Assembly: GCA_035515075.1 (NCBI GenBank) | Contig: DATJBZ010000029.1 | Span: 62,001-126,000 of the forward strand | DNA from: Moheibacter sp035515075 | Lineage (GTDB): Bacteria > Bacteroidota > Bacteroidia > Flavobacteriales > Weeksellaceae | Direction: 5' to 3' | DNA length: 64,000 nucleotides | Shown here: positions 8,719-17,211 of the stretch, piece after piece | How positions within the stretch are numbered: the first letter of the stretch is position 1 | Layout: every line of letters starts with the position of its first letter | Made by a program: the position numbers and the translations under genes | Notes under the pieces: generated by a model | What the model was told of the DNA's origin: nothing | Seen by the model: only the letters and a program-made list of their open reading frames with translations | Database searches by the model: none

Positions 8719-9588
8719 TTATAAAATATGCTTTTCGGCATGATAAGAAGAACGCACCAATGGACCACTTTCAATATGACGAAACCCAAAACTTCGGGCA
8801 AAATCCTCGTATTCTTTGAAAAGTTCCGGTGTGATAAATTCTTTAACAGGCAAGTGTTGGCGTGTAGGTTGAAGGTATTGCCCAATGGTGATGATGTCTA
8901 CTTTAGCTTGTGCAATGTCTTCAATGGTTTCAAAAACCTCTTCTTTATTCTCACCCAAGCCCAACATGATGCCTGTTTTTGTTCTAGGTTGGCCTTGTTC
9001 TTTCAAATAACGCAATACCCCTAAACTTTTTTCATATTTGGCTTGAATCCGCACTTCTCTTGTCAATCTTTTGACGGTTTCCATATTGTGGGAAATCACT
9101 TCAGGAGCTGCCTCAAGTATTCGGTCCAACATTTTTGTTTCTCCTTGAAAATCTGGGATCAAAGTTTCCATGGTCACACCAGGGCAAATCCTTCGCACCG
9201 CACCAATGGTTTCGGCCCAAATGATGGATCCCATGTCTTTCAAATCATCACGATCGACTGAAGTCAAAACCGCATGTTTGATTTGCATTTTCTTGATGGA
9301 GCGTGCTACTTTTTCAGGCTCTTCCCAATCCACTTGGTCAGGTCGCCCCGTTTTCACACCACAAAACCCACAAGAACGGGTACAAATGTTTCCTAAAATC
9401 ATAAAAGTTGCCGTTCCAGCACTCCAACATTCTCCCATATTGGGACAACTTCCACTTTGACAAATGGTATTCAATTGGTATTGATCGACCAAACCACGAA
9501 GTTTTTTGTAGTTACTTCCTGTTGGCAATTTGACTCTCAACCATTTTGGCTTTTCAATTCTTCCGTCTGATTTGATCACTGGTTTCAT
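8719..9588 (-). CDS. lipA: Lipoyl synthase
   Basis: 289 residues, the normal LipA size. Cys43-x4-Cys48-x5-Cys54 binds the auxiliary [4Fe-4S] cluster that donates sulfur; Cys69-x3-Cys73-x2-Cys76 binds the radical-SAM cluster. The C-terminal RSSY motif supplies the conserved serine ligand. The enzyme inserts two sulfur atoms into octanoyl groups on E2 and H proteins in the cytoplasm. LipA lies upstream of cinA in a likely two-gene operon. A possible promoter lies about 80 bases upstream. Confidence 0.97.
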   Translation of the reverse strand: MKPVIKSDGRIEKPKWLRVKLPTGSNYKKLRGLVDQYQLNTICQSGSCPNMGECWSAGTATFMILGNICTRSCGFCGVKTGRPDQVDWEEPEKVARSIKKMQIKHAVLTSVDRDDLKDMGSIIWAETIGAVRRICPGVTMETLIPDFQGETKMLDRILEAAPEVISHNMETVKRLTREVRIQAKYEKSLGVLRYLKEQGQPRTKTGIMLGLGENKEEVFETIEDIAQAKVDIITIGQYLQPTRQHLPVKEFITPELFKEYEDFARSFGFRHIESGPLVRSSYHAEKHIL

Positions 9589-9665
9589 GCCCCAAAGCTA
9601 AGCATTATATCGTACAACAAGGAATCCTACAACGTTATTTGTATGAAAATCTATTCAAATAAATG

Positions 9666-9701
9666 CAAAAGTAGAACAGTACAAAGCCCTCAGGATTCAA
9701 A
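9666..9701 (-). promoter_or_regulatory. Possible lipA promoter
   Basis: Minus strand TACTTTTG (9673-9666) matches the -7 box TAnnTTTG; TTTG at 9701-9698 could be the -33 box, but the 24-base spacer is slightly long. The leader would be about 75 bases. Confidence 0.35.
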
Positions 9702-9767
9702 TAATTATCAATTGAACAAAAACGCTAAATTAATTTGATGATTGAAAGGATAAAATATAAAAAGCAA

Positions 9768-10130
9768 TCAAATGTATTCGCCCTCATTTTTTACCACAAG
9801 AAACCAATCGTCTTCCAAAACTTTGTAACCCACATCATAGATATAATGATAAGTGGCGCCGTTTTTATAGGTTTTCATTTGGGTAAAATATTCAAAAAAG
9901 AAACCCGCTTTCATCAATCGATCTTTGGTGACTTTTGCTTTACCTTCCTTGAAGCTCAAATCATTGAGAATCTTGTAGTTGATGCGGAGTCTGCGATTGA
10001 TGTTGCGCATGTTGTTGTTGGCATCTCGATTGTTTCTGTTGTTGAAAGCATTTCTACAGCCATCATTACAGAACTTTTTATCGGCTCTACCAATTAATTT
10101 ATCTCCACATTCTAAACAGTTGTTGGACAT
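9768..10130 (-). CDS. Small zinc-ribbon protein of unknown function
   Basis: 120 residues, no signal or membrane segment. The start MSNNCLECGDKL gives a CxxC (Cys5, Cys8), followed by FCNDGCR (Cys21, Cys25), a treble-clef/zinc-ribbon arrangement. Next comes a very Asn/Arg-rich stretch (about 26-46) and a C-terminal part reading like a small winged or beta-rich domain (TYHYIYDVGYKVLEDDW). The basic, zinc-binding N-terminus suggests nucleic-acid contact (inference). I do not recognise a named family with confidence. It is flanked by lipA and the symporter gene on the same strand. Confidence 0.75.
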   Translation of the reverse strand: MSNNCLECGDKLIGRADKKFCNDGCRNAFNNRNNRDANNNMRNINRRLRINYKILNDLSFKEGKAKVTKDRLMKAGFFFEYFTQMKTYKNGATYHYIYDVGYKVLEDDWFLVVKNEGEYI

Positions 10131-10164
10131 TACGATTCAGTTTTAAATTAGTTAGATTTAAAAA

Positions 10165-10172
10165 CAAATATA
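10165..10172 (-). promoter_or_regulatory. -7 box for the zinc-ribbon gene
   Basis: Minus strand TATATTTG (10172-10165), an exact TAnnTTTG, about 35 bases ahead of the start codon. No convincing -33 TTTG at the usual distance. Confidence 0.45.
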
Positions 10173-10207
10173 ACAAATATTTCATAGTAGGATTGGATTT
10201 ATTCTAA

Positions 10208-11728
10208 TTATGATTTTTTGCTCACCAACCACAATCCAATAAATGTCAACAAACCATTGAGAACAATGAGCTCAACGCCAATTCGATAGGTTGTATAGTG
10301 TACGAAATACGCATTGACTAAGTAGGTCAATACTGGAGCAATCAATGCAATGCTCAATATGGAGAATTTCAATGAAATCGTGCGTTTTGTTAAAATACCA
10401 AAAGCAAACAACCCCAACAAAGGACCATACGTATATCCCGCAATGCTCATGATCAAGTAAACAATGGATTTGTCATTGATCCATTTGAACAATAAAATGA
10501 GCACGAAAAATACCAAAGTAAAGGCAAAGTGGACACGAATTCTCGTTTTCTTTTTCTGGGCTTCAGTCAATTGATCGTTGTCATTCATTTTCAACAAATC
10601 CACGCAAAAAGAGCTGGTCAAGGAAGTCAAAGCGCCATCTGCCGAAGGAAATAAGGCAGAAATTAATCCTATGATAAAAATGACCGCAATGAAAAGCGGG
10701 AAGTAACCTTCCAAAGACAAGGCTGGAAATAGGTCATCGCCCATGATGTTTTGAATTTCACCCGCAGCATTCATAAAACCAAAAACACCGTCACCATAGA
10801 CTGCGCCATTTTGCATCGCATACAAATACAGCAATCCTCCCAAAAATAAAAAGGCAAAATTGACCAATAAAAGGGTAGAGGCAAAGGTCAGCATGTTTTT
10901 CTTTGAATTGTACAAATTGTCCACACTGATGTTTTTTTGCATCATTTCTTGGTCCAAACCGGTCATGGCAATGGTGATGAACATACCACCCAATACTGTT
11001 TTTAGAAAATAAGTAGCTGAATTGGAATCAAAATTCATCAAATGGGTATAATTGTACGCTGCAATTTCACGGTATCCTTCTGTAAATGACATGTCCAATT
11101 GCGACAAAACATAAATGATGCAAACAATGAGACTCAACACCATAAAAGTCGTTTGCAAAGTATCGGTCACCACAATCGTCTTTACACCGCCTTCATACGT
11201 ATAAAGCACAATCATGATCAAAATAATCACCGTGGTCAACCAAAAAGGAATCCCGATTTGATCCAAAAGAAAAATCTGCAACACATTGATCACCAAAAAC
11301 AGCCGAGCCGTGGCGCCAATTCCTCTGGAAATGATGAAAAAAATCGAACCTGTTTTGTGGGCTTCAACATTGAATCGCCGACCGAGATACGTATAAATCG
11401 ACGTCAAATTCATTCTATAATAAAGTGGAAGCAAGACGAAGGCAACGATAAAATACCCCAAGAAAAAACCAACGACCATCATGTAGTATTCAAAGCCACC
11501 ATAGATGTATTCGGTCCCTGTCAATTTGCCGACGGTTCCTGGCACAGAAATAAAAGTAACGCCACTCAAACTGGTGCCGATCATACCAAAGGCCACCAAC
11601 CACCATTTGCTCTTTCGATTGCCGATGAAAAACGATTGATTATCAGAGTTTCTACTCGTTCTGTGCGCGATGTACAAAAGCCCAATGAAATAGATGACGA
11701 CAAAGAATAAGATGATGTTTGTGTTCAT
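10208..11728 (-). CDS. Sodium:solute symporter (SSS family)
   Basis: 506 residues, all helical, with about 13 membrane-spanning segments typical of the SSS/LeuT-like fold. Conserved features include GNRKSKWW near the N-terminus, GTSLSGVTFISVPG in the first core helix and GLDQEMMQKN between helices. Such carriers use the inward Na+ gradient to import sugars, amino acids, vitamins or sialic acid; the cargo is not readable. The protein sits in the inner membrane. It is divergent from recR across 40 bases, an arrangement I have seen in other flavobacteria (recollection, not checked). Confidence 0.9.
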   Translation of the reverse strand: MNTNIILFFVVIYFIGLLYIAHRTSRNSDNQSFFIGNRKSKWWLVAFGMIGTSLSGVTFISVPGTVGKLTGTEYIYGGFEYYMMVVGFFLGYFIVAFVLLPLYYRMNLTSIYTYLGRRFNVEAHKTGSIFFIISRGIGATARLFLVINVLQIFLLDQIGIPFWLTTVIILIMIVLYTYEGGVKTIVVTDTLQTTFMVLSLIVCIIYVLSQLDMSFTEGYREIAAYNYTHLMNFDSNSATYFLKTVLGGMFITIAMTGLDQEMMQKNISVDNLYNSKKNMLTFASTLLLVNFAFLFLGGLLYLYAMQNGAVYGDGVFGFMNAAGEIQNIMGDDLFPALSLEGYFPLFIAVIFIIGLISALFPSADGALTSLTSSFCVDLLKMNDNDQLTEAQKKKTRIRVHFAFTLVFFVLILLFKWINDKSIVYLIMSIAGYTYGPLLGLFAFGILTKRTISLKFSILSIALIAPVLTYLVNAYFVHYTTYRIGVELIVLNGLLTFIGLWLVSKKS

Positions 11729-11746
11729 ACGTGATTAAATTTCATC

Positions 11747-11763
11747 CAAAAGTAGTATTTTTG
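11747..11763. promoter_or_regulatory. Back-to-back -7 boxes for symporter and recR
   Basis: Minus strand TACTTTTG (11754-11747) serves the symporter; plus strand TATTTTTG (11756-11763) faces recR. Both are exact TAnnTTTG matches but lack clear -33 boxes. The recR box ends five bases before the ATG, implying an almost leaderless mRNA if it is used. Confidence 0.4.
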
Positions 11764-11768
11764 GGCGA

Positions 11769-12386
11769 ATGAATTACCCTAGTAAAGTTTTAGAAAGAGC
11801 AGTCGAAGAAATGTCGAGTTTACCAGGCATTGGAAAAAGAACTGCTTTGCGTTTGGTACTGCACATGTTAGCGCGTCCCAACCAACAAACAGAAAATTTG
11901 GCGCATGCCTTGCATCATTTGGTCAATGACATCCAATATTGTCAAAATTGCCACACGATTTCAGATAGCCAGCTTTGCTCCATTTGTTCCAATCCGATGA
12001 GAAATCAAAACATCGTCTGCGTGGTAGAAGACGTAAGAGATGTGATGGCGATTGAAAACACAGGACAATACCAAGGTGTTTTTCATGTTTTGGGTGGAAG
12101 AATTTCTCCTATGGATGGCGTAGGCCCAGATCAATTGAAAATTGACTCATTGTCTCAGCGCCTGGAGAAAGAAGGAATCGAAGAATTGATTTTCGCTTTG
12201 AGTTCAACCATGGAAGGCGATACCACCGCTTTCTATTTGTTCAAAGTATTGAAAAATCATACCGTTCGTTTTTCGACCATTGCTCGTGGGATTGGGGTAG
12301 GCGATGAGTTGGAATATGCAGATGAAGCGACTTTGGTGCGGTCGATACAAAATCGAATTCCATACAGCGACAGCCAAAACAACTAA
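11769..12386 (+). CDS. recR: Recombination mediator RecR
   Basis: 205 residues, usual RecR length. The helix-hairpin-helix LPGIGKRTALRLVLHML is near the N-terminus, followed by a four-cysteine zinc finger (YCQNCHTISDSQLCSIC) and a Toprim domain starting CVVEDVRDVMAIE. With RecO/RecF it helps load RecA at single-strand gaps. It is a cytoplasmic DNA-binding ring protein. It is a single gene with tRNA-Lys downstream on the same strand. Confidence 0.97.
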   Translation: MNYPSKVLERAVEEMSSLPGIGKRTALRLVLHMLARPNQQTENLAHALHHLVNDIQYCQNCHTISDSQLCSICSNPMRNQNIVCVVEDVRDVMAIENTGQYQGVFHVLGGRISPMDGVGPDQLKIDSLSQRLEKEGIEELIFALSSTMEGDTTAFYLFKVLKNHTVRFSTIARGIGVGDELEYADEATLVRSIQNRIPYSDSQNN

Positions 12387-12462
12387 AGTTGCACGAAATG
12401 AAAGAGTTAGTTTTTCAATGAAACCTAAGAAGAAATTTATTTGAAAAAAGTCGCCGAATTGC

Positions 12463-12494
12463 TTTGTTAATTAAAATCAATAGCTATATATTTG
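12463..12494 (+). promoter_or_regulatory. Promoter of tRNA-Lys
   Basis: TTTG at 12463-12466, 20-base spacer, TATATTTG at 12487-12494. This is a full Bacteroidota-type promoter, with transcription expected to start near 12498, about 10 bases before the mature tRNA. Confidence 0.8.
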
Positions 12495-12508
12495 CACCCC
12501 GATAAACA

Positions 12509-12581
12509 GACCTGGTAGCTCAGTTGGTAGAGCACAACACTTTTAATGTTGGGGTCCTGGGTTCGAACCCCAGCCAGGTCA
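12509..12581 (+). tRNA. tRNA-Lys (anticodon UUU)
   Basis: 73 bases forming a complete cloverleaf: acceptor stem GACCTGG/CCAGGTC, D arm GCTC/GAGC, anticodon stem CAACA/TGTTG with loop CTTTTAA (anticodon TTT), and T arm CTGGG/CCCAG with loop TTCGAAC. The discriminator base is A and CCA is not encoded. It has its own promoter and a terminator directly after it. Confidence 0.97.
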
Positions 12582-12583
12582 CG

Positions 12584-12616
12584 AAAGCTTCACTGAACAG
12601 TGGAGCTTTTTTTATT
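12584..12616 (+). terminator. Terminator of tRNA-Lys
   Basis: AAAGCTTCACT (12584-12594) pairs with AGTGGAGCTTT (12599-12609) with one G-U pair, followed by a T run. Confidence 0.85.
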
Positions 12617-13085
12617 TGCACTATTTTCAGCACGAAGTCTAAAATTAAAACTAGTCAATGTTTTTTTTTAGCGCCTTCTATCAAAAAGGCATTTGAAGCA
12701 TTTTCTGTTTGAACTTTCTTTTTTCAATGACAAACAACAAACTAATAATAAAATATCTGTCTTTGTAGTAATTTGCAGTTTTCAAATCGACCAACATCCA
12801 ATCCTAGTCCACAACACCTTCAGGCAACTCATGATAATTGGCTTTTAACACATAGCCATTTGTCACCATGTCCGTATCTATTTTGAAATCTATGGAACCA
12901 TCGGGCCGATGGATGGCATTTGAAGATGTCCTTCCTAAAAACCTCAAATTCTCATCGCACCAGCAGCAATGCCGTAATAAGACAAAGGCTTTTGGCTGTC
13001 GTAAATGCGGATTGATACAATGAAGACAAGGCCTGATATATTGATTAATTGTTAAGCATTCAACAAAAAATAATGCCAATAAAAA
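12617..13085. other. Gene-poor interval with a possible decayed ORF
   Basis: No convincing gene between the tRNA terminator and the dnaK terminator. A minus-strand open frame covers 12804-13127, but its only upstream ATG lies inside the dnaK terminator. The last ~45 codons (from FLGRTSSNAI to HELPEGVVD) look protein-like, while the middle is cysteine-rich and unnatural. A decayed gene fragment with a frameshift is possible; I could not identify it. Confidence 0.35.
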
Positions 13086-13114
13086 ACCGCTGTAAACATT
13101 GCGTTCACAGCGGT
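13086..13114 (-). terminator. dnaK terminator
   Basis: ACCGCTGT (13086-13093) and ACAGCGGT (13107-13114) form the stem, extended by AAC/GTT; six T follow on the minus strand. Confidence 0.88.
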
Positions 13115-13147
13115 CTATTGTTGTCAATCGGTGATTTTGGCCACCAA

Positions 13148-15043
13148 TTATTTTACTTCTTCAAAATCAACGTCTTCTACTTGACTGTCGTCTGCTGCGT
13201 TTTCCGTTGGTGTCGCATCAGTTGCTGCACCTTCTTGTTCGTTCATCGCGGCATACAACTCCTGAGAAGCAGCTGCCCAAACTTCATTCAGCTTTTCTGT
13301 AGCTGGATCGATTTGCGCAACTTCTTGTGTAGCATGTGCGGCTTTTAAATTCACCAAAGCAGATTCAATCGCTGATTTTTTATCGGCAGGAATTTTATCG
13401 CCATACTCTTTCAATTGTTTTTCCGTTTGGAAAATCAAAGCATCCGCTGCATTGATTTTTTCAATTTTCTCTTTGGCTTCCGCATCTTGAGAAGCATTTT
13501 CTTGGGCTTCTTTTTTCATTCTTTCAATGTCTGCATCGCTCAATCCTGAAGAAGCTTCGATCTTGATTGTTTGCTCTTTCCCGGTGCCTTTGTCTTTGGC
13601 AGAAACGCTCAAAATACCGTTGGCGTCGATGTCGAAAGTAACTTCAATTTGAGGAACACCTCTTGGTGCGGGTGGGATGTCCGCCAAGTCAAAACGACCA
13701 ATTTCTTTGTTGTCGTTGAACATCGAACGCTCACCTTGACCGACTCTCAAAGTTACCGCTGGCTGGTTGTCCGCAGCAGTTGAGAAGATTTCCGATTTTT
13801 TGGTTGGAATGGTGGTGTTGGATTCGATTAATTTCGTGAAGACACCGCCCAAAGTTTCTATTCCTAAAGAAAGCGGGGTAACGTCTAACAACAATACATC
13901 CTTTACATCTCCAGTCAAAACACCTCCTTGGATCGCTGCACCAATCGCAACTACCTCGTCAGGATTTACTCCCTTTGAAGGAACTCTTCCAAAGAATTTT
14001 TCTACTTCTTCTTGAATTTTTGGGATACGTGTCGATCCACCTACCAAAATTACCTCATCAATATCAGAAGCAGAAAGTCCTGCATCGCTCAAAGCTTTTT
14101 TACAAGGTTCCATCGAACGTCTGGTCAAATCATCGCTTAATTGTTCAAATTTTGCACGTGTCAAGGTTTTTACCAAGTGTTTTGGCCCTGTTTCGTTAGC
14201 AGTAATGTACGGCAAGTTGATTTCAGTTTGTGAAGAAGCTGACAATTCGATTTTCGCTTTCTCCGCCGCTTCTTTCAAACGTTGCAATGCCATGGGATCT
14301 TTTCTCAAGTCCACATTTTCTTCGCTTTGAAATTCATCGGCCATCCATGAAATGATCACGTTGTCAAAGTCATCTCCTCCCAAGTGGGTATCTCCGTTGG
14401 TAGACAATACTTCAAAAACACCGTCACCCAATTCCAAAATTGAAATATCGAAAGTTCCACCTCCTAAGTCATAAACCGCGATTTTTTTGTCGCCTGCGCC
14501 TTTGTCCAAACCATACGCCAAAGCTGCAGCCGTTGGTTCGTTGATGATTCTTTCTACTTTCAATCCTGCGATTTCTCCTGCTTCTTTGGTTGCTTGACGC
14601 TGTGCATCATTAAAGTAAGCTGGAACAGTAATCACTGCACGCGACACTTCTGTACCCAAATAGTCTTCAGCCGTTTTTTTCATTTTTTGAAGAATCATGG
14701 CTGAGATTTCTTGTGGTGTATAGTTTCTTCCATCGATTTCTACTCTTGGCGTATCGTTTTCACCTTTGACCAATTTATAAGTAATATGATCGATTTCATT
14801 TGCGTCTTCAGAATATTTAGTTCCCATAAAACGCTTGATAGAACTAATTGTTTTCTGAGGATTCGTTACCGCTTGTCTTTTGGCCGAATCACCCACTTTT
14901 CTTTCACCACCTTCTACAAAAGCGACGATGGATGGGGTTGTTCTTTTTCCTTCTGCGTTGGGAATAACAGTTGGGTCGTTTCCTTCCATTACAGCAACAC
15001 AAGAGTTTGTTGTACCTAAGTCAATTCCTATTATTTTGCTCAT
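13148..15043 (-). CDS. dnaK: Chaperone DnaK (Hsp70)
   Basis: 631 residues, complete. The ATPase domain begins GIDLGTTNSCVAVMEG and carries the signatures AVYDLGGGTFDISILELG and VGGSTRIPKIQ. The substrate-binding domain (from about 390) and helical lid follow, ending in VEDVDFEEVK. It refolds and holds client proteins in the cytoplasm, normally with DnaJ and GrpE, neither of which is next to it here. The gene stands alone with its own terminator. Its 157-base upstream region contains repeated TGACA/TGTCA half-sites rather than a CIRCE element. Confidence 0.98.
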   Translation of the reverse strand: MSKIIGIDLGTTNSCVAVMEGNDPTVIPNAEGKRTTPSIVAFVEGGERKVGDSAKRQAVTNPQKTISSIKRFMGTKYSEDANEIDHITYKLVKGENDTPRVEIDGRNYTPQEISAMILQKMKKTAEDYLGTEVSRAVITVPAYFNDAQRQATKEAGEIAGLKVERIINEPTAAALAYGLDKGAGDKKIAVYDLGGGTFDISILELGDGVFEVLSTNGDTHLGGDDFDNVIISWMADEFQSEENVDLRKDPMALQRLKEAAEKAKIELSASSQTEINLPYITANETGPKHLVKTLTRAKFEQLSDDLTRRSMEPCKKALSDAGLSASDIDEVILVGGSTRIPKIQEEVEKFFGRVPSKGVNPDEVVAIGAAIQGGVLTGDVKDVLLLDVTPLSLGIETLGGVFTKLIESNTTIPTKKSEIFSTAADNQPAVTLRVGQGERSMFNDNKEIGRFDLADIPPAPRGVPQIEVTFDIDANGILSVSAKDKGTGKEQTIKIEASSGLSDADIERMKKEAQENASQDAEAKEKIEKINAADALIFQTEKQLKEYGDKIPADKKSAIESALVNLKAAHATQEVAQIDPATEKLNEVWAAASQELYAAMNEQEGAATDATPTENAADDSQVEDVDFEEVK

Positions 15044-15125
15044 TTCTTATTTTGTTTTATTAAATTAAAGTTTGATTTGCTGAACATAAGTCAAGGATTA
15101 TGCCAACGCCTATTTTGAATTATAT

Positions 15126-15169
15126 TGACAGAAATAAATGACATATTGTCAGGTTTGTCGAACTGACAA
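15126..15169 (-). promoter_or_regulatory. Repeated TGACA/TGTCA half-sites upstream of dnaK
   Basis: Within 44 bases lie TGACA (15126-15130), the inverted pair TGACA-TAT-TGTCA (15139-15151) and the inverted pair TTGTC-N5-GACAA (15155-15169). They lie about 80-125 bases ahead of the dnaK start. Arrangement suggests an operator or activator site for heat-shock control (inference). No CIRCE sequence is visible. Confidence 0.45.
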
Positions 15170-15200
15170 CCCATGAAATGCTTGTGGTGTCTCGAAAAGT

Positions 15201-16418
15201 TTAAATCCCTATTTCTATCTGAAAGCGGATGTACCAATTGTTTTTGTTGGCCGCTTGGTAAAAATCTTGTTTCTCATAAGTTGCTTCTGCCTGCAATTTA
15301 AATGCATGTTCCCAAATGTATTTGGTCAGCCCCAAAGAAAATTGTTGGGTATTGGGCTCGTAGGGACGAATTTTGTCATCCACCCATTGGTTAGAATACC
15401 GACCAATGATTTCATAGTTGTTTCGAAACAAATAGCTTCCCTGTACATCAACTCCTTCTCCCACAAAGGCATAGCGAATGTCATTGGCATCCGAAGGGTT
15501 CACCGTGATGGGATCTTTTGTTGAACGATTCATGTAAGCAGACATCAATGCCCAGCCATCGTATTTGAAAATTAAATCTCCAAAAAATGAACGCAAAGTC
15601 CTTGGCGAATACAATTCTTTCCCCGTTTGTCCTCTTTCTCTTTTGGCTTGGTTATTTTGATGGTAAGCACCAGAAAGCATCAATTTGGGTTTTTCTTCCC
15701 GCATCAAATCTCCTTCAAAAAAAGCACCTGTTTTGGTAAAAGCACCCAAAGGATAAATTTCCGCCTTTCCCGTCAATGCAATGCCCATGTCATCGTTATC
15801 TGTCCAATTTCGGCCTTCACCCGAGCTCAAAGCCCCTCTGAAGTTGTAAGAGAATTTGTCTTCGTATTCGTTGGTGTTGTGAATTTGCAAACCAAAATCT
15901 CGGTCGATGTTGAACTTTGAGTTGTTGATGCTTCGATCGGTCAACTGTAAGGCGCCAGAAGAATTCAACCGTTGGCGGTTGCCCGGCAATTTGGTTTGAC
16001 CAAAGCTGATGTCCCAATGTTCGTTCGGTTTGTAAACGATGACCGCATCTCGGATGATGTTGATATTTTTGCCATCTTCTACTTCACCCACATCTTCTGA
16101 AGCAAATGACAATTGGATCGAATACATGAATTTTGGGTCACCGACATAGCCATCAAAACGCAAACGCAGTCTTCGTACTTGTGCATCGATCGATTCGTCA
16201 TCGTCATTGTTCCAATACGTCATGCGGTTTTGCATGCGAAAACGAATGTTCAATTGAAAAATACTGTCTGGTGAAGTCAATCCCAATCCTTTTCCATAAC
16301 TATAATAAGGAAGTGCGGCAAATTGTTTTTCTTCTTTGAGGCTATCAAACTTGATAATTTGTGCGCTGGCAGTCAGGCTCAAAGCGATCAAGCCAATAAA
16401 AAAATAGAACTTGGTCAT
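15201..16418 (-). CDS. Phosphate-selective porin O/P family outer-membrane protein
   Basis: 405 residues: signal peptide (1-19, ASA-Q), then a 16-18-strand-like barrel pattern with motifs typical of OprO/OprP: FRMQNRMTYW, RRLRLRFDGYVGDPKFMYSIQLSFA, and the WDISFGQTKLPGNRQR segment. Members form channels for phosphate or polyphosphate in Pseudomonas; specificity in Bacteroidota homologues is unproven. Located in the outer membrane. It is a single gene with a promoter-like sequence just upstream. No phosphate-transport genes are nearby. Confidence 0.88.
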   Translation of the reverse strand: MTKFYFFIGLIALSLTASAQIIKFDSLKEEKQFAALPYYSYGKGLGLTSPDSIFQLNIRFRMQNRMTYWNNDDDESIDAQVRRLRLRFDGYVGDPKFMYSIQLSFASEDVGEVEDGKNINIIRDAVIVYKPNEHWDISFGQTKLPGNRQRLNSSGALQLTDRSINNSKFNIDRDFGLQIHNTNEYEDKFSYNFRGALSSGEGRNWTDNDDMGIALTGKAEIYPLGAFTKTGAFFEGDLMREEKPKLMLSGAYHQNNQAKRERGQTGKELYSPRTLRSFFGDLIFKYDGWALMSAYMNRSTKDPITVNPSDANDIRYAFVGEGVDVQGSYLFRNNYEIIGRYSNQWVDDKIRPYEPNTQQFSLGLTKYIWEHAFKLQAEATYEKQDFYQAANKNNWYIRFQIEIGI

Positions 16419-16435
16419 TGGTCTTTAATTTTGCA

Positions 16436-16464
16436 CAAAAATAACCGCTTATTTGGAAGTCAAC
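16436..16464 (-). promoter_or_regulatory. Promoter of the porin gene
   Basis: Minus strand GTTG (16464-16461), 17-base spacer, TATTTTTG (16443-16436). The -7 box is exact; the -33 box matches 3 of 4. The leader would be about 12-15 bases. Confidence 0.5.
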
Positions 16465-16551
16465 GGCTTTCCTGTATTAAATTTTGCAATAAAATACACA
16501 AAAGATGAAAGGCTCAGCTAAACTCACTTGTTAGGGAATTTTAGCCAAGAA

Positions 16552-16584
16552 AAAAGACAGCAAAAATTTCTTCTGCTGTCTTTT
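16552..16584 (-). terminator. Terminator after the PhnA-domain gene
   Basis: AAAAGACAGCA (16552-16562) and TGCTGTCTTTT (16574-16584) are perfectly complementary, giving a U-tract on the minus strand. Confidence 0.85.
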
Positions 16585-16602
16585 GTTGGTTTGAATTTCA
16601 AC

Positions 16603-17181
16603 TTATTTTTTGACAAATTTGGTCAAAATGACAATCGATTGCCCTTCTACTTTTCCTTCAATTTGCCCCGGTTCATTGGGTACCAAACGAATGTTTCGAA
16701 CGGCTGTACCAATTTTGGCCACCAAAGAACTGCCTTTGACATCCAAGTCTTTGATCAAGCTGACCGTGTCACCATTTTGTAAGATATTTCCATTGGAATC
16801 TTTGTGCAATTCAACGGTTGCATCACCGATGTGATCTCCAGAAGCCTTTGCCCATTCTAAATTGTCTTCATCCAAATACATCATGTCCAAGGCATCTGCC
16901 GCCCAAGTTTCATTGCGAAAACGGTTGAGCATGCGCCAAGAAATGACTTGCACGCCAGGAACTTCACTCCACATGGCAGAGGACAAGTGTTTTTCCCAAA
17001 ACGCACTGTCTGGTTCTTCTTTTTTCTCAATTTGTGCCAAGGCTTTGTCGCATATCAATATCGTACGTTCAGGCTGATTACCAGAAGTAGGGGCAACTTC
17101 ATAAAAATTCAATGGGCCCGCTTCTCCTGTGATTTCACAAACATTGCCACTTCTTTCTTTGACTACATTTTCAAGTTTCAT
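16603..17181 (-). CDS. PhnA/YjdM-domain protein
   Basis: 192 residues. The C-terminal ~75 residues match the PhnA (YjdM) domain: DSNGNILQNGDTVSLIKDL, a lysine-rich core and ...IVILTKFVKK at the end. The N-terminal half carries CEITG and ICDK, remnants of a zinc-ribbon-like layout, and a Trp-rich segment. Despite the old name, PhnA is not needed for C-P lyase activity; the function of this family is unknown. It is 30 bases downstream of miaE and shares its terminator, so they likely form an operon. Confidence 0.8.
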   Translation of the reverse strand: MKLENVVKERSGNVCEITGEAGPLNFYEVAPTSGNQPERTILICDKALAQIEKKEEPDSAFWEKHLSSAMWSEVPGVQVISWRMLNRFRNETWAADALDMMYLDEDNLEWAKASGDHIGDATVELHKDSNGNILQNGDTVSLIKDLDVKGSSLVAKIGTAVRNIRLVPNEPGQIEGKVEGQSIVILTKFVKK

Positions 17182-17211
17182 CGTATTTTATTTTTTCAAT
17201 TCAATTTATAA

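Noticed and set aside
10921..11710. Long plus-strand ORF opposite the symporter (11099-11710)
   Set aside because: Shadow of the symporter gene, highly charged and without motifs.
12524..12712. 62-codon plus-strand ORF
   Set aside because: It runs through tRNA-Lys and its terminator; chance frame.
13086..13114. CIRCE or other repeat near dnaK
   Set aside because: This inverted repeat is downstream of dnaK with a T run, so it is a terminator.
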